DNA of 64,000 nucleotides, from assembly GCA_037953625.1 (NCBI GenBank), contig CM075655.1, positions 81,743,501-81,807,500 on the forward strand, in the 5' to 3' direction. Positions 54,022 to 63,702 of the stretch are shown here, one piece after another. Under the pieces are notes generated by a model. The model saw only the letters and a program-made list of their open reading frames with translations, ran no database searches and was not told the DNA's origin. This stretch comes from Crotalaria pallida. Its lineage: Eukaryota; Streptophyta; Magnoliopsida; Fabales; Fabaceae. The first letter of the stretch is position 1, and every line of letters begins with the position of its first letter. Both the position numbers and the translations under genes were made by a program.

Positions 54022-56025
54022 TGGTAGGAAGATATTCCAACCAAAGAAAAAATTAACAGATTAGGGGAAGAAATATGCAGATTATGATAAAAACAAAAAG
54101 GGGGAGCCAATGCTCACTTCATTTTTCATTCCTCCCTTGGTAAAGGATAATACAAGACTTATATAGTAATTACTCAAACCCTAAAGTACCCCTAAGAACA
54201 TTCTAGAGGAATACTAATAATAACAATAATAATAATATAATAATAATAATACTTACTTAATTATTAACCTAAATATTTATCCTATTCCTTTTCTCCAAAT
54301 AAGCCTGATAATTATTTTAATCATAATTAATCTTAACCTTCTACCATTACCGACCCCTTCAAAATCAACCTTGTCCTCAAGGTTGAAAATCTTAGTGGAC
54401 TGGGAAATTATTATATTAGGCCAAACTAAAATTTGATCAACTTCAATTTCTTGAGTTGGGCCCATCTGTCTTTCATTTTTTCCAAATGACCCAATAATTA
54501 TATCATTCCAAAACAACTTGTGAAGGGTATTTGGCAAAAAGTTGTTGTCAACGAGATGTTCAGCAGGGAATGCATTGAATAGTGGTTGCCTTGAAAATTC
54601 ATGGGTAGCCCTTGTTGGTGCTAATGGGGTCCACATAGAAGAAAATAAGAATAGGAATTGTTCACTTTTGAAGGCACTAGTAGCTTCAACGGCGTGTATT
54701 ATTGCAGAAGCTGTTCCTCTTCCAATTTCTTCCCAAAATTTATTTGCCGATCTAAAATCAATGTCTCCCTCTTAGCTCTTCTCTAAATCGTTTGATTTAT
54801 ACACAAAGGCTTTGAACTTTTCTTGCTCTATTTCTTTTGCATTCAACGATGGGCTCTTAACAGAAATCCCAAACTCAGCTGAGGAGGTTCGTGGTGGCAA
54901 GGGTGGTTGCTCCGGTGCTCTCTCCGGTGGATCTGGTGGCGGCTTCCATGATGGCCAGCCGCGGCTTCCCTCGGTCTCTTCCATGTGCTCGTGTGTTACG
55001 TCGGAGACCATTCCCGGTGACAACTTCAGTGGCTGCCACGGTGGTTTCCACGGCGGAGCTCGCAACGGAGAAAGAGATATCCGCGGTGGCTTGCGACGAA
55101 GCAAGGAGCTCTCTTTCAAACTCTCAATTTTCTCGTCGGGGGCTACTACCAGTGGCGGAGTCGGCGGCCTCCATGGCAGATCTCGCGGTGTTCCGCAAGG
55201 GCCCACAGAGATCTCTTTCTCACTTCCTTCTACGTCGCCAGAGGCGACTTCTGTTGGCGAGCCCGTCAGATCAACTTGAGTCGGCAAGCGACGGTGCAAA
55301 GGAACGCTGAAAGTGATGTACGGTGGCGGAGGAGTAGTGTTCCACAGCGGTTGAGATGATGACGGAGCTTGAGGCGGTGACAGATCTCGTGGCGGCGGCG
55401 GTGGATCTGGTGGTGGCAGATCTAGAAGTGGTTGTCACGGTTGTTGTGGTGGAAGGGGCTGAAAGTGGTTATAAGAGGGTTGGTATGGAGGATAATATTG
55501 TGATGGTTGAAATGAAGAGTAATAGATCTCGGAGGTTGGGTAATTAGGTTTTGGTGGTGGTGGTTGTGGTGGTTGGTGCGGTCGGGTAGGCTGAAAAAAT
55601 CCAAGGGGTAGTTGGGGTGGTATGGGGAAGGTAGAAAGAATAGATTGAGAGAGAGATGCATCAGTGGGAGGCATGTTTGAGAAGAATGAAAGCACCAATT
55701 TGGTAGGAAGATATTCCAACCAAAGAAGAAATTAGCAGATTAGGGGAAAAAATATGCAGATTAGGATAAAAACAAAAAGGGGGAGCCAATGCTCACTTCA
55801 TTTTTCATTCCTCCCTTGGTAAAGGATAATACAAGACTTATATAGTAATTACTCAAACCCTAAAGTACCCCTAAGAACATTTTAGAGGAATACTACTAAT
55901 AACAATAATAATAATATAATAATAATAATACTTACTTAATTATTAACCTAAATATTTATCCTATTCCTTTTCTCCAAATAAGCCTGATAATTATTTTAAT
56001 CATAATTTATCTTAACCTTCTACCA
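54022..56025 (-). mobile_element. Small non-autonomous gypsy-type LTR element
   Basis: LTRs of 325 bp at 54022-54346 and 55701-56025 (TGGTAGGAAG...CTTCTACCA), flanked by AGAAC and ATAAC (one mismatch). Interior 1354 bp. Next to the right LTR lie the primer-binding site (complement TGGTGCTTTCATTC, 55684-55697) and a gag-like start MPPTDASLSQSIL; next to the left LTR is a pol-tail-like FNLEDKVDFEGVGN. Between them are only proline-rich frames (for example 54772-55299). The shared primer site and MPP start tie it to the 44.5-49.9 kb element. Confidence 0.85.
54772..55299 (-). other. Proline-rich frame inside the small LTR element
   Basis: 175 codons, rich in Pro, Arg and Glu (PPTPPLVVAP, APPWKPPWQP). 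No domain recognised. It could be a relic or replacement of gag, or foreign sequence picked up by the element; the complementary strand is also open (54812-55310), so coding is doubtful. Confidence 0.35.
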
Positions 56026-56032
56026 ATAACAG

Positions 56033-56122
56033 ATGACAAATGCCCGTTGCCCAAGATGCGCAGAGGCTAAGGTGGGCTTGAGCGATATTATCCATGCAGG
56101 ACATAATCATCATCGATATCAG
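56033..56122 (+). pseudogene. BAH gene exon 6 (zinc ribbon, first half)
   Basis: 90 nt, MTNARCPRCAEAKVGLSDII then HAGHNHHRYQ, before a GTTCGA donor. CPRC is the first metal pair of a TFIIS-like zinc ribbon. The LTR element ends only 7 bp before the exon: the AG of the acceptor is host, while the upstream pyrimidines (CTTAACCTTCTACC) now come from the LTR. Confidence 0.8.
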
Positions 56123-56346
56123 GTTCGACATTGTCTTTTTTTCTTTTTAAACTGAAGAACTTTTTCCCCACACTCCATTTTATATCGATTTTATAGTTAC
56201 TGAATCCTCTACAATTGTTGTTACCAAAGTAAAAATCCTTTAATTAGTAAGTTAATTAAAGCATGAGAGGGTGCTGCTAGCATTTTTCTTCCAAAACTGT
56301 CACCTGCCTTTTTATGACTGTTTGATTCGTTGCTCTGCTTGATCAG

Positions 56347-56495
56347 CTGGAATGTATTGCCTGTGGTAATTCCTGGTATGCCTCCTCCGGTGCGGTGTCT
56401 GTGCTTGCATCTGATTCGAAAATGGTGTAGGAACTGCGCCATGGGCCATTGCAAAATTTGATGATGTTGAGAAGAAACTGGTGTGTCCCCGTGAA
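56347..56495 (+). pseudogene. BAH gene exon 7 (zinc ribbon, second half)
   Basis: After TGCTTGATCAG it reads LECIACGNSWYASSGAVSVL, giving the second metal pair CIAC. Past a one-base frame change near 56425 it continues VGTAPWAIAKFDDVEKKLVC and PRE, as in the family tail. The end is set by loss of similarity, not by a donor; the last exon was not found. Confidence 0.8.
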
Positions 56496-56499
56496 CATA

Positions 56500-57165
56500 C
56501 TACTCAAAAACTACTACTCATTCATTGGTCATTCAAGACATTTTTTTATTTTCAATTTGATCATGTAACGTTTTTGTTTCTACTCACATTTTTCTTCACA
56601 GTTCTTTTAATTCTCCAATAAAATTCTCACATTTGATATCATTAAGCTCTGGATTAAAGTATTACAAACCTCTATTTTACTTTTCTAAAGGAGTACCATT
56701 AAAAAATAAATTTTATGCTTGAAATGTAGGCAAAGGCTAAGGTACTCATCGATAAGTTTTTTAGCATGATACTGATCTTGGTATAAAATAGTTAGAAGTT
56801 GAAGATAATTTAGAACCAGTTTTAACATATTTATAATGTTATCCAAATAACAGTTCTTATTTGGAAATAAAGTCATGAAAATAATTTTCATGGCCATATT
56901 CCCCAAATAGTTGTCCTTACTATGTCACCATCCATAGTCATAAACCCCAAACAGTTCTTCCTTTCTTCCCTCAGCAGCATCCATCATAAACCAAACCCCC
57001 ATGGCCCCATCTCCCTAGCCAACAACCTACCACCCGGGAAGGATTGTGTTGAGATGGCATCTTAAGTGCAGCATACTACCTTTCTTACACTTGACCTCAG
57101 TCCCATACTCGAAAGTCAATTGCTGTCAACACATTTCCAAGTTGTAGTTTCATTTTGCTGGCTTT
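56500..57165. other. Downstream flank
   Basis: AT-rich; no exon or repeat recognised. Confidence 0.5.
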
Positions 57166-57391
57166 TTAACAAGAGTTTTGATTTTTGACCCTCATTATTG
57201 AAGTTTTGGGCCCATTTTTTTGGTGAAATAATCGAAATACCCTTACAGATAAATGTTATCTGATTTCAGGATGTCGGAAACAAAAAAAAAACACTTCCCG
57301 CATATCTTTGTCGAAAATATACTCAACTCACCGCCGGTGTCGATTTTTGCACTTCTGACAAGTACCCGTCAAAATCAAAACTCTTTAACAA
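57166..57391. mobile_element. Small MITE
   Basis: TTAACAAGAGTTTTGATTTT at the left pairs with CAAAATCAAAACTCTTTAAC at the right. No target duplication resolved. Confidence 0.5.
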
Positions 57392-58002
57392 ACCATCTAC
57401 TTCCCCTTCAATAATTAAAAAAAATCAAAACAAAAAGTAATCTTTACAGTGTAATCATTGTAGTTGTTCTCATGCATATTGACAGGTAGCCCTTAATGCA
57501 GAAATTTTTAACGTCTTTTAAACCTCTGAATCTCACATGCTGCATCAATTCAAGTATATGCATATGCAAAAAATAGCAGCCAGTGAGCCAACAGGTAAAC
57601 ATAGCAACCGACTCGTTCAATGAAGTTTCAGAGTCTCTTTCTGACTATAAGCTGCAATATAAAGTTCACTAAGACTAGCCCAAAAAAATTGCATTATGAG
57701 TTATGACTAGGAGAGCAAGATAAAACAGAAGCATATTCAAACCAGTGTGCAAACCAGTCCATTAGATGCAAGGAAAGAAGTGCTAAACATTTGTTAGCTC
57801 ATGGTCCTTAATCCTTAGAGCAAAATTCAGGTTTTATAGCTTTCAATTAGTAGGTAATGATTGAACATCCTTAACAATGGTAATGTACTAAAAATATCCA
57901 GAATAAACTGTTTCAAGTAAAGCAAATGTGATCCGAAGAAACTAAAATACCAGAACCAACTTGCAGATTCAAACCTTTCAACTGCAATGCAACACTAGCA
58001 AT
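57392..58002. other. Unassigned DNA
   Basis: Nothing recognised. May be 3' UTR or flank of the minus-strand frame at 58003. Confidence 0.4.
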
Positions 58003-58248
58003 TCAACATACAACATGAGGCGAATGTGACCGAAAATGTGAACAAATTCCCCAACATCTTCCCTCGAAACTCTTACAAGTCTTTTCGGTGTCAATTTTGA
58101 AAACATTTTTCATGAACTGATTGACTGCTTCTCTTCTAGCCAATGTAATGGTATCTCCATCCAGCAGGACAGTCAGAAACTCCCAGATAGCAGCAAGTAA
58201 TCCTTCATCAGGAATAAATTTGCTGGCGGATGGTTTTTTGTCTAACAT
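58003..58248 (-). other. Unrecognised exon-like frame
   Basis: 81 codons, MLDKKPSASKFIPDEGLLAA, IWEFLTVLLDGDTITLARRE, VNQFMKNVFKI, then a Cys/His-rich end. Composition looks like real protein (helical, no low complexity), unlike the by-product frames around it. I do not recognise the family. It could be the last exon of another host gene whose other exons lie outside or are lost. Confidence 0.4.
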
Positions 58249-58476
58249 TGTCGTATCAAATCCGAGTAACTAAACAATACACACAGCAGAAAAATCACCA
58301 TCTTTATTTAGCCTTGTCAACCTTGATAGGATAGATAATATGTAACTGCTACAGAACTATCACGTTTAGAAATAGATAGTGCTTGACAAATTTCTGATGA
58401 TGGACAACATGAGGAGCAGCTAGGATCAACCTCTGTGGATGAAATGGTTTCCAGACTACTAAAAAGTTTTAGGGAT

Positions 58477-58747
58477 TGTTCCAATCCGGCCGAGAGGAAT
58501 TAGTTATCCTTCCTGTTGGGCCGAGAAGATCCGAGAGTAACGGATCCAATAAGAAATGTATGACCCAGCCCGAGAGGACATCCCACTGAGAGAAGATTGG
58601 TTTAAACGTAGAAGTTAAGCGCCAAGAAAGAAGGAATATCCCTAAGTAAAAAAATAACCCCTTAGTGGGGAAGGCAGTTACCACTCATGAAGGTCATGAT
58701 CGTCGAGAGGAGTTAAGCTCTTAGACTTGGGGAAATACTTATAAATA
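58477..58747 (+). mobile_element. Tat-type LTR fragment, copy E
   Basis: Begins TGTTCCAATCCGGCC like copy B at 14860 and matches it through GGTTTAAACG and AGTTAAGCTC to CTTATAAATA. At the TATA box it is cut by the Mutator-like element that starts at 58748. Confidence 0.75.
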
Positions 58748-58894
58748 GGGCTTTTTTACTTAAGTGGGGTAATTTTACAAACAATTTACAGAAAATGGGT
58801 AGTTTAAAAACTATTTACGTAGGACCGGGCAGTCAACGAAACTATTTACGTAAATGGGGAAGTCAAAGTCAAAATCCAAGGTCAAATGCGTCAT

Positions 58895-59095
58895 CCGGGT
58901 TGACGCAACCCAAAAGTGCCACGTGTCAGCTCCCCATTCGGCCTCCAGATTCCATTTGGATTAAAAAAAAAACAAAAAAAAAACAACCGACAGCTCTGCC
59001 ACATGGCGCAACCAGGGGGTTGCGTCACTGCGGCTGACGCAACCAAACGCGTCAACCGCAGTGACGCAACCCTCTGATTGCGCCACGTGGCAGCG
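58895..59095. promoter_or_regulatory. TGACGCAACC and G-box repeats in the Mutator-like 5' region
   Basis: TGACGCAACC occurs at 58901, 59035 and 59062, its complement at about 59017-59026, and GCCACGTG at 58918-58925 and 59082-59089. TGACG and CACGTG are known plant bZIP-type core sites; use as promoter is inferred. Confidence 0.45.
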
Positions 59096-59109
59096 CCCAA
59101 GAGTGCATT

Positions 59110-60307
59110 TCCATACGGTTCCTTCTAAAAATTTATAGTCCATCTTTCATTCAATTATATTCCTACAATCAACCTTATTTCTTAGCACTGTATCACAGAG
59201 TCTTGAGGTAAGTTTTTAGATTCTTCGAATTTTAAATTTTTTAGTTATATGTACTGGTATATATAATTAGTTGTAATCTTATTTTATTTTGTTATAATTT
59301 TTATCGCATTAGTACATAGAAATTATTAGCTAGATTTTTTATTTATTTATTATTTGAGATTAGATTTTTTTATTAGTTAGACTTTATATCTATTTTAAAG
59401 TTATATTTTTATTAGTTTAGTTTTTAGTAAGATTTAGAAAAGTTTTATTAGTTAGAATTATTTTGTTTAGGTATTTGTTATATTTTTTATTTATTTATTA
59501 GTTCTGTTCTCTTATGTTTAGGTTCTATTATGTTGTAGTTAGATTTTCAATTTTTTTACTAGTAGAATTTATTTTTTATGTAACGTATTTTTTATGTTTT
59601 TCATATATATATATATTAGTTGACTTCGAATTTTTTATTACTTAGATTTTTTTTATCTATTTAGAAGTTATATTTTTATTAGTTTAGTTATTAGTAAGAT
59701 TTAGAAAAGTTTTATTAGTTAGAATTATTTTGTTTATGTATTTGATATATTTTTTATTTATTTATTTATTAGTTCTATTCTCTTATGTTTAGGTTCTATG
59801 TATTAGTAAGATTTATAGCGCTATTTTTATTAGTTGGAGTTAAATTTTTTATTAGTTAGATTTTTATCTATTTAGAAGTTATATTTTTTTATATAGTTGG
59901 AGTTAGGTTTATTTATTTATTAGTTAGATTTTTTTTATATTTATTAGTTAGATTACTTATATTTTTATAGTTATTTGTGTTTAAGGTAATATTTTAGTTC
60001 ATTATTTAAGGTAATATTTTATTTTTTATTTCCTGTTTTTTTATAATTTTGTGCTTTTATTTATTTTTATATATGTGTAATTCCTCTATATATGTGTGTA
60101 GTTTATGTAATATTTTATATTTTTTTTAATAAATTTAATTTATTTTTTCTAAATTTGTGATTTTACATGTTTTTTTTATATTAAGCTATTGCAATATTTT
60201 AGTTTATTATTTTAGTTATTTATATATTATTTAAATATTTCACAATAATTATTAATTTTTTACATGTAGAACAGGTATGGGTAAAATCTTGGTTTTCATT
60301 TATTATA
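59110..60307 (+). other. AT-rich leader or first intron of the transposase unit
   Basis: Very T-rich on the + strand, with repeated TTATTAGTTAGA and TTATTTATTTATTAG segments; the block around 59360-59520 is duplicated at about 59640-59790. It ends in TTTTTTACATGTAGAACAG, which resembles the middle of the hairpin element (TTTTTCATGTAGAAACCTG near 3925). Confidence 0.6.
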
Positions 60308-60766
60308 ATGGGAGATATTACGAAGGACCCGAAGGCACAACGTTTGAAGGAGAAAAAAAAGGATACAAAAATTCAACGTGGTATCACTTATGAGCAGTTA
60401 AAGATGAATATAAGCGAAAAAATTAGGCTTGGACAAAATCAATACATTTCGAAGTTAATAAGCAGACTTTTAGTGCAAGAAAATCCGAGCAAATATGTTG
60501 AATATGTGATCTATGATGATAGTGACATACATTGTGTCATTGATTATTTTGAGGGGTCGAATATGAGAGTCATTGATATATATGTTGAATTAGACGTTAC
60601 GGGTAGTTCCACTGCCCTGACAAAAACAAGAGCAAATGAAATGGAGAATGATTCTTCAGAGAGTGATGATGAAGAGTGGCGTCGAGATATGAATGACGAT
60701 ATCACAGAAGATGAAGATGAGGCTCAATTTACATATGTGAATTCGTCTGACTCCGAAGAGGAATGA
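60308..60766 (+). pseudogene. Mutator-like transposase N-terminal exon
   Basis: 152 codons from MGDITKDPKAQRLKEKKKDT. The NPSKYVEYVIYDDSDIHCVI part and RVIDIYVELDV look like the PB1-like N-terminal region of plant Mutator transposases, followed by an acidic Ser-rich tail (SESDDEEWRRDM). The frame is intact here. Confidence 0.65.
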
Positions 60767-60939
60767 GCAATTAGTATTTCTTTTCCTTCACAGTCGACAC
60801 CAGTTATGCCAAATTTTCAAGGATGCCCAAACCCTGAAATTGACGGTTTGTGGTTATAAAGCTAATATTTATTTTAATATTATTTGCTTAGTAAGTAATT
60901 AAAATTTTCTAATGTTATTTTATTTTTGGTTTTGATTAC

Positions 60940-61361
60940 AGATCTAGATTATGGTCCATTCCCACTGCATACTCCTCATTCTAGTTACATTAATTGGGAC
61001 CATCCAGATCAAGAAACTGATGGTAGAGGGCTTGATGTATCATAATCTTCTTTCCAAGGGGTGATGGATTTTATGTTGGTCTAAGATTCAATAGCAAAGA
61101 AGCAGTTTTAATGGCTATAAAGCAGTATTCAATGAAGACTCATCAAAGTTATACCACTGTTGAATCGAAACCGACGAAAATCTATTTGAAATGCCCAAAA
61201 CATGCAGATGGTTGTCAATGGAGAATGAGAGCTATTTTACCCAAAAACGACGACGAATGGGTAGTGAAGACGTGGGGCGGCCCACACACTTGTGTGAACA
61301 CATTGTTGTCACAAGATCACAAAAAGTTGGACTCTAACGTTATAGCATTGTTTATTCATGG
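60940..61361 (+). pseudogene. Mutator-like transposase DNA-binding exon
   Basis: Reads DLDYGPFPLHTPHSSYINWD, then breaks near 61040-61070 (a TAA and a one-base shift), and resumes FYVGLRFNSKEAVLMAIKQY, LKCPKHADGCQWRMRAIL and GPHTCVN: the Cys/His DNA-binding domain of MuDR-type transposases (DBD_Tnp_Mut). A GTAAGA donor follows at 61362. Confidence 0.75.
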
Positions 61362-61441
61362 TAAGACATTTAAAAAGGTTCCTGTTTTGATATGATTGAT
61401 GACATTTTGAAATATTTTTTTTAAAATTAAAATCGTTTCAG

Positions 61442-62116
61442 ATTTGATTTGCGCGGCACCATCTACTCCTATCAAGGTTATCCAAGCAATAATCAACACT
61501 CAATATAATTTTCGAATATCATATCGAAAAGCTTGGCTAGCAAAACAAAAGGCAATCGAAAAATTTCATGGAGATTGAGATTTTTCTTACGCTATGTTAC
61601 CGGCTTGGATGGAGAACATGCTTTTTTATGCTCCTGGTGCTTATTATCAGATTCTGGAAAGAGATGCTTATCCCGGATCCGGAGAATTTGCATCATTTTG
61701 GATATTTGAAAGACTATTCTGGACATACAAGCAATGTCGTGATGCCTTTGACTATTGCAAGCCAATTATTCAGGTGGATGGTACTCATTTGTATGGAAAG
61801 TATCGCGGTGTGCTTTTGATTGCAACAAGCCAGGACGGAAACGATCAAGTGTTACCGCTTGCATTTGCGATTGTCGAAGGGGAGACGACGTCTGCTTGGG
61901 AATGGTTTTTAGCACACATACGTGAGCATGTTACCAATAAGCAGGGTTTGTGTTTGATTTCTGACCGCCATCGAAGTATATTATCAGTTGTTCGTAATAA
62001 AGGTCTCGGTTGGCAGGCTCCATGGGGGTATCACAAGTTTTGCATAAGGCATATAGGAAGCAACTTCAATACCAAATTCAAGAATGAGAAATTGAAGCAC
62101 TTATTGAAGAGTGCAG
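61442..62116 (+). pseudogene. Mutator-like transposase catalytic exon
   Basis: After TCGTTTCAG it reads STPIKVIQAIINTQYNFRIS and AIEKFHGD, then TGA (61576-61578) where relatives have Trp, and continues in the same frame: MLPAWMENMLFYAPGAYYQI, IIQVDGTHLYGKYRG (first Asp), LPLAFAIVEGET, WEWFL (Glu region), CLISDRHRSI (second Asp) and IRHIGSNFNTKF. This is the MULE transposase core. An intron (62117-62209) leads to a short exon. Confidence 0.8.
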
Positions 62117-62209
62117 GTACCCATTATTCTTTATTGACAGTATATCATGATTTATTTATTTATTTTTTAATCTTGTATTGTATCATATCACATTTGTGTA
62201 AGCGATACA

Positions 62210-62311
62210 GGTTATGCTACTGACCAATTTACCATGGAAAGGAAGTTAAACAGACTCCGTAGCAAAAGTGAAGAAATAAAAAAATGGGTCGACGACATAC
62301 CAAAAGAGTAA
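62210..62311 (+). pseudogene. Mutator-like transposase, last visible exon
   Basis: After GCGATACAG it reads GYATDQFTMERKLNRL and KKWVDDIPKE, then the similarity ends at the LTR border. The SWIM zinc finger expected downstream is missing. Confidence 0.65.
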
Positions 62312-62581
62312 TGGGTTAATACCCCTAATTTTAGTCTCCCGAATAATAGGAAGTTAATAATAAAAAGTTTTATTATTAATTTATAGAAATTTTCCAAGTT
62401 TATATTTTGTATTTAATTAGCCTAAAATATAAAAATGGGTTGAAATATTTTTATATGGCAAATAAATGCAAAATATGAGGATATTGCATTTTGGTCCCTG
62501 AATGAGGACTTAAAAGTAATATTAATAAGGTTCTTGGAGGGAAAGATTTAAAAATAATAATTTTTAAATTTTGTACTAATC

Positions 62582-62612
62582 TAACCGGTTAGTATTGCCC
62601 TGTAACCGGTTA
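62582..62612 (+). promoter_or_regulatory. Paired TAACCGGTTA palindromes, upstream
   Basis: TAACCGGTTA at 62582-62591 and 62603-62612, 21 bp apart, ending 130 bp before the TATA box. Confidence 0.65.
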
Positions 62613-63671
62613 GACGATGAACCCAGAAACTGGGTTAGTGGATTTTGATGAGTAATCACTTGATTAACTCCGTAATCGCCACGATTACTGCCTGAGATTA
62701 GTGGCAATACACGCGCCGCCCTGCATGCAAGTTCAATTTGCTTATAAATAGAGGAATTTCTGAGGATTTGAGGGTTGATGCAGCTGAATTCTTGTTGAGG
62801 GAGGGAACTAGGGTTCCATTTTCGTGTGGAGAAATTCGTCTTTGTTCCTGAGAGTGAGATCGAGAGTCATACACCATTGCAAAGCTTACATCTTGAGCTT
62901 TGTAAAAACACCAAATTTGTGAGTTGAGAGTCTGTGTGGAAGGAGAAATCGACTTGGGAAGTTGGGAGTTGAATTCTGAATTCTTTGTTGTACATGTTCT
63001 GGAAGCTGAGTTCTAGATCTGATTTTGGTAAGTATAGTCAATCCTTAAGTCTCAAATCACTTCCATTCCTTAATACATGTTACCTATATTGAGTTCTAAT
63101 CGTTTTCCCCGATTTCTTTGGTCAATTTCTGTGTCAAATCCTCTGATATTTGGACCTTGTTGGTGAAATTCGTGGCTGAGAACAGAGCTGTGGTTTGTGA
63201 GAAGTCTGGGTAATTTCTTCAAGTTCTGTGTCAAATCTTCATCAAATTCAGTCTTAAGGTATGGAGAAGTCTACACTATACTAGATTTAGACTGAAAATC
63301 AAATGAATTAGGATTTGAGTTCACAAAACTCAAAAAGGGCATTATGTGTTTTAAGCACAAAGGTTTGGAGGCCAAAGTTTTGGCTCAATTATGTTTGAGC
63401 AACATTAATTTGATGCATGCAAATGAATTAAGACTGGAAATCAGAAACTAATTGTTGTTTATGAGTTTTGTTGTGTTAAATTGTGTTTATGTGACTTTTT
63501 GTGCAATTTGATGCAAAAAACTAGATGCATGCACTTTGAAATTGGTTTCTGTGGTGAAACATGTTTGTTTATGGTATATGAACCCTGTTAAATGCTGGAA
63601 TTGGGTTAGATTTGAGAAACAAAGAAAATGGTGTGTCAAAACTCTTAATTTAAGGGACTGACTGCATAATC

Positions 63672-63702
63672 TAACCGGTTACTCGATATTTGTAACCGGT
63701 TA
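63672..63702 (+). promoter_or_regulatory. Paired TAACCGGTTA palindromes, downstream
   Basis: TAACCGGTTA at 63672-63681 and 63693-63702, again 21 bp apart, 1.09 kb after the first pair. Confidence 0.65.

Larger units (their letters stand above)
1956..56495 (+). pseudogene. BAH-TFIIS-like gene stretched over 54.5 kb by transposons
   Basis: Seven exon-like blocks on the + strand, most with GT..AG borders, read in order as one protein: BAH domain, TFIIS-central-like helical segment, zinc ribbon. From memory this matches the plant family of Arabidopsis At4g11560 (AIPP3/BDT1), nuclear BAH-domain chromatin readers involved in transcription and RNA processing. The intron between the exons ending at 6115 and starting at 43770 is about 37.7 kb and is filled with nested retrotransposons; the next one is about 10 kb. 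Damage includes a MITE inside the BAH exon, frameshifts near 5270, 5463, 5605, 5750, 43836 and 56425, and a TAG at 5999-6001. The first and last exons are missing or unrecognised. Homology is strong; non-functionality is inferred and depends partly on single-base indels being real. Confidence 0.8.
58748..62311 (+). mobile_element. Mutator-like element with transposase, right end lost
   Basis: The left terminus GGGCTTTTTTACTTAAG is identical to that of the hairpin element at 2932, and similarity continues for over 100 bp (AACTATTTACGTA, GGCAGTCAACGAAACT, AAGTCAAAGTCAAAAT). Transposase exons follow from 60308. The element breaks off at about 62311, where an LTR begins, so the right terminal repeat and target duplication cannot be seen. 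Confidence 0.8.

Noticed and set aside
54812..55310. Two overlapping + frames opposite the proline-rich frame
   Set aside because: Complement of a GC-rich low-complexity stretch; both strands being open argues against coding.
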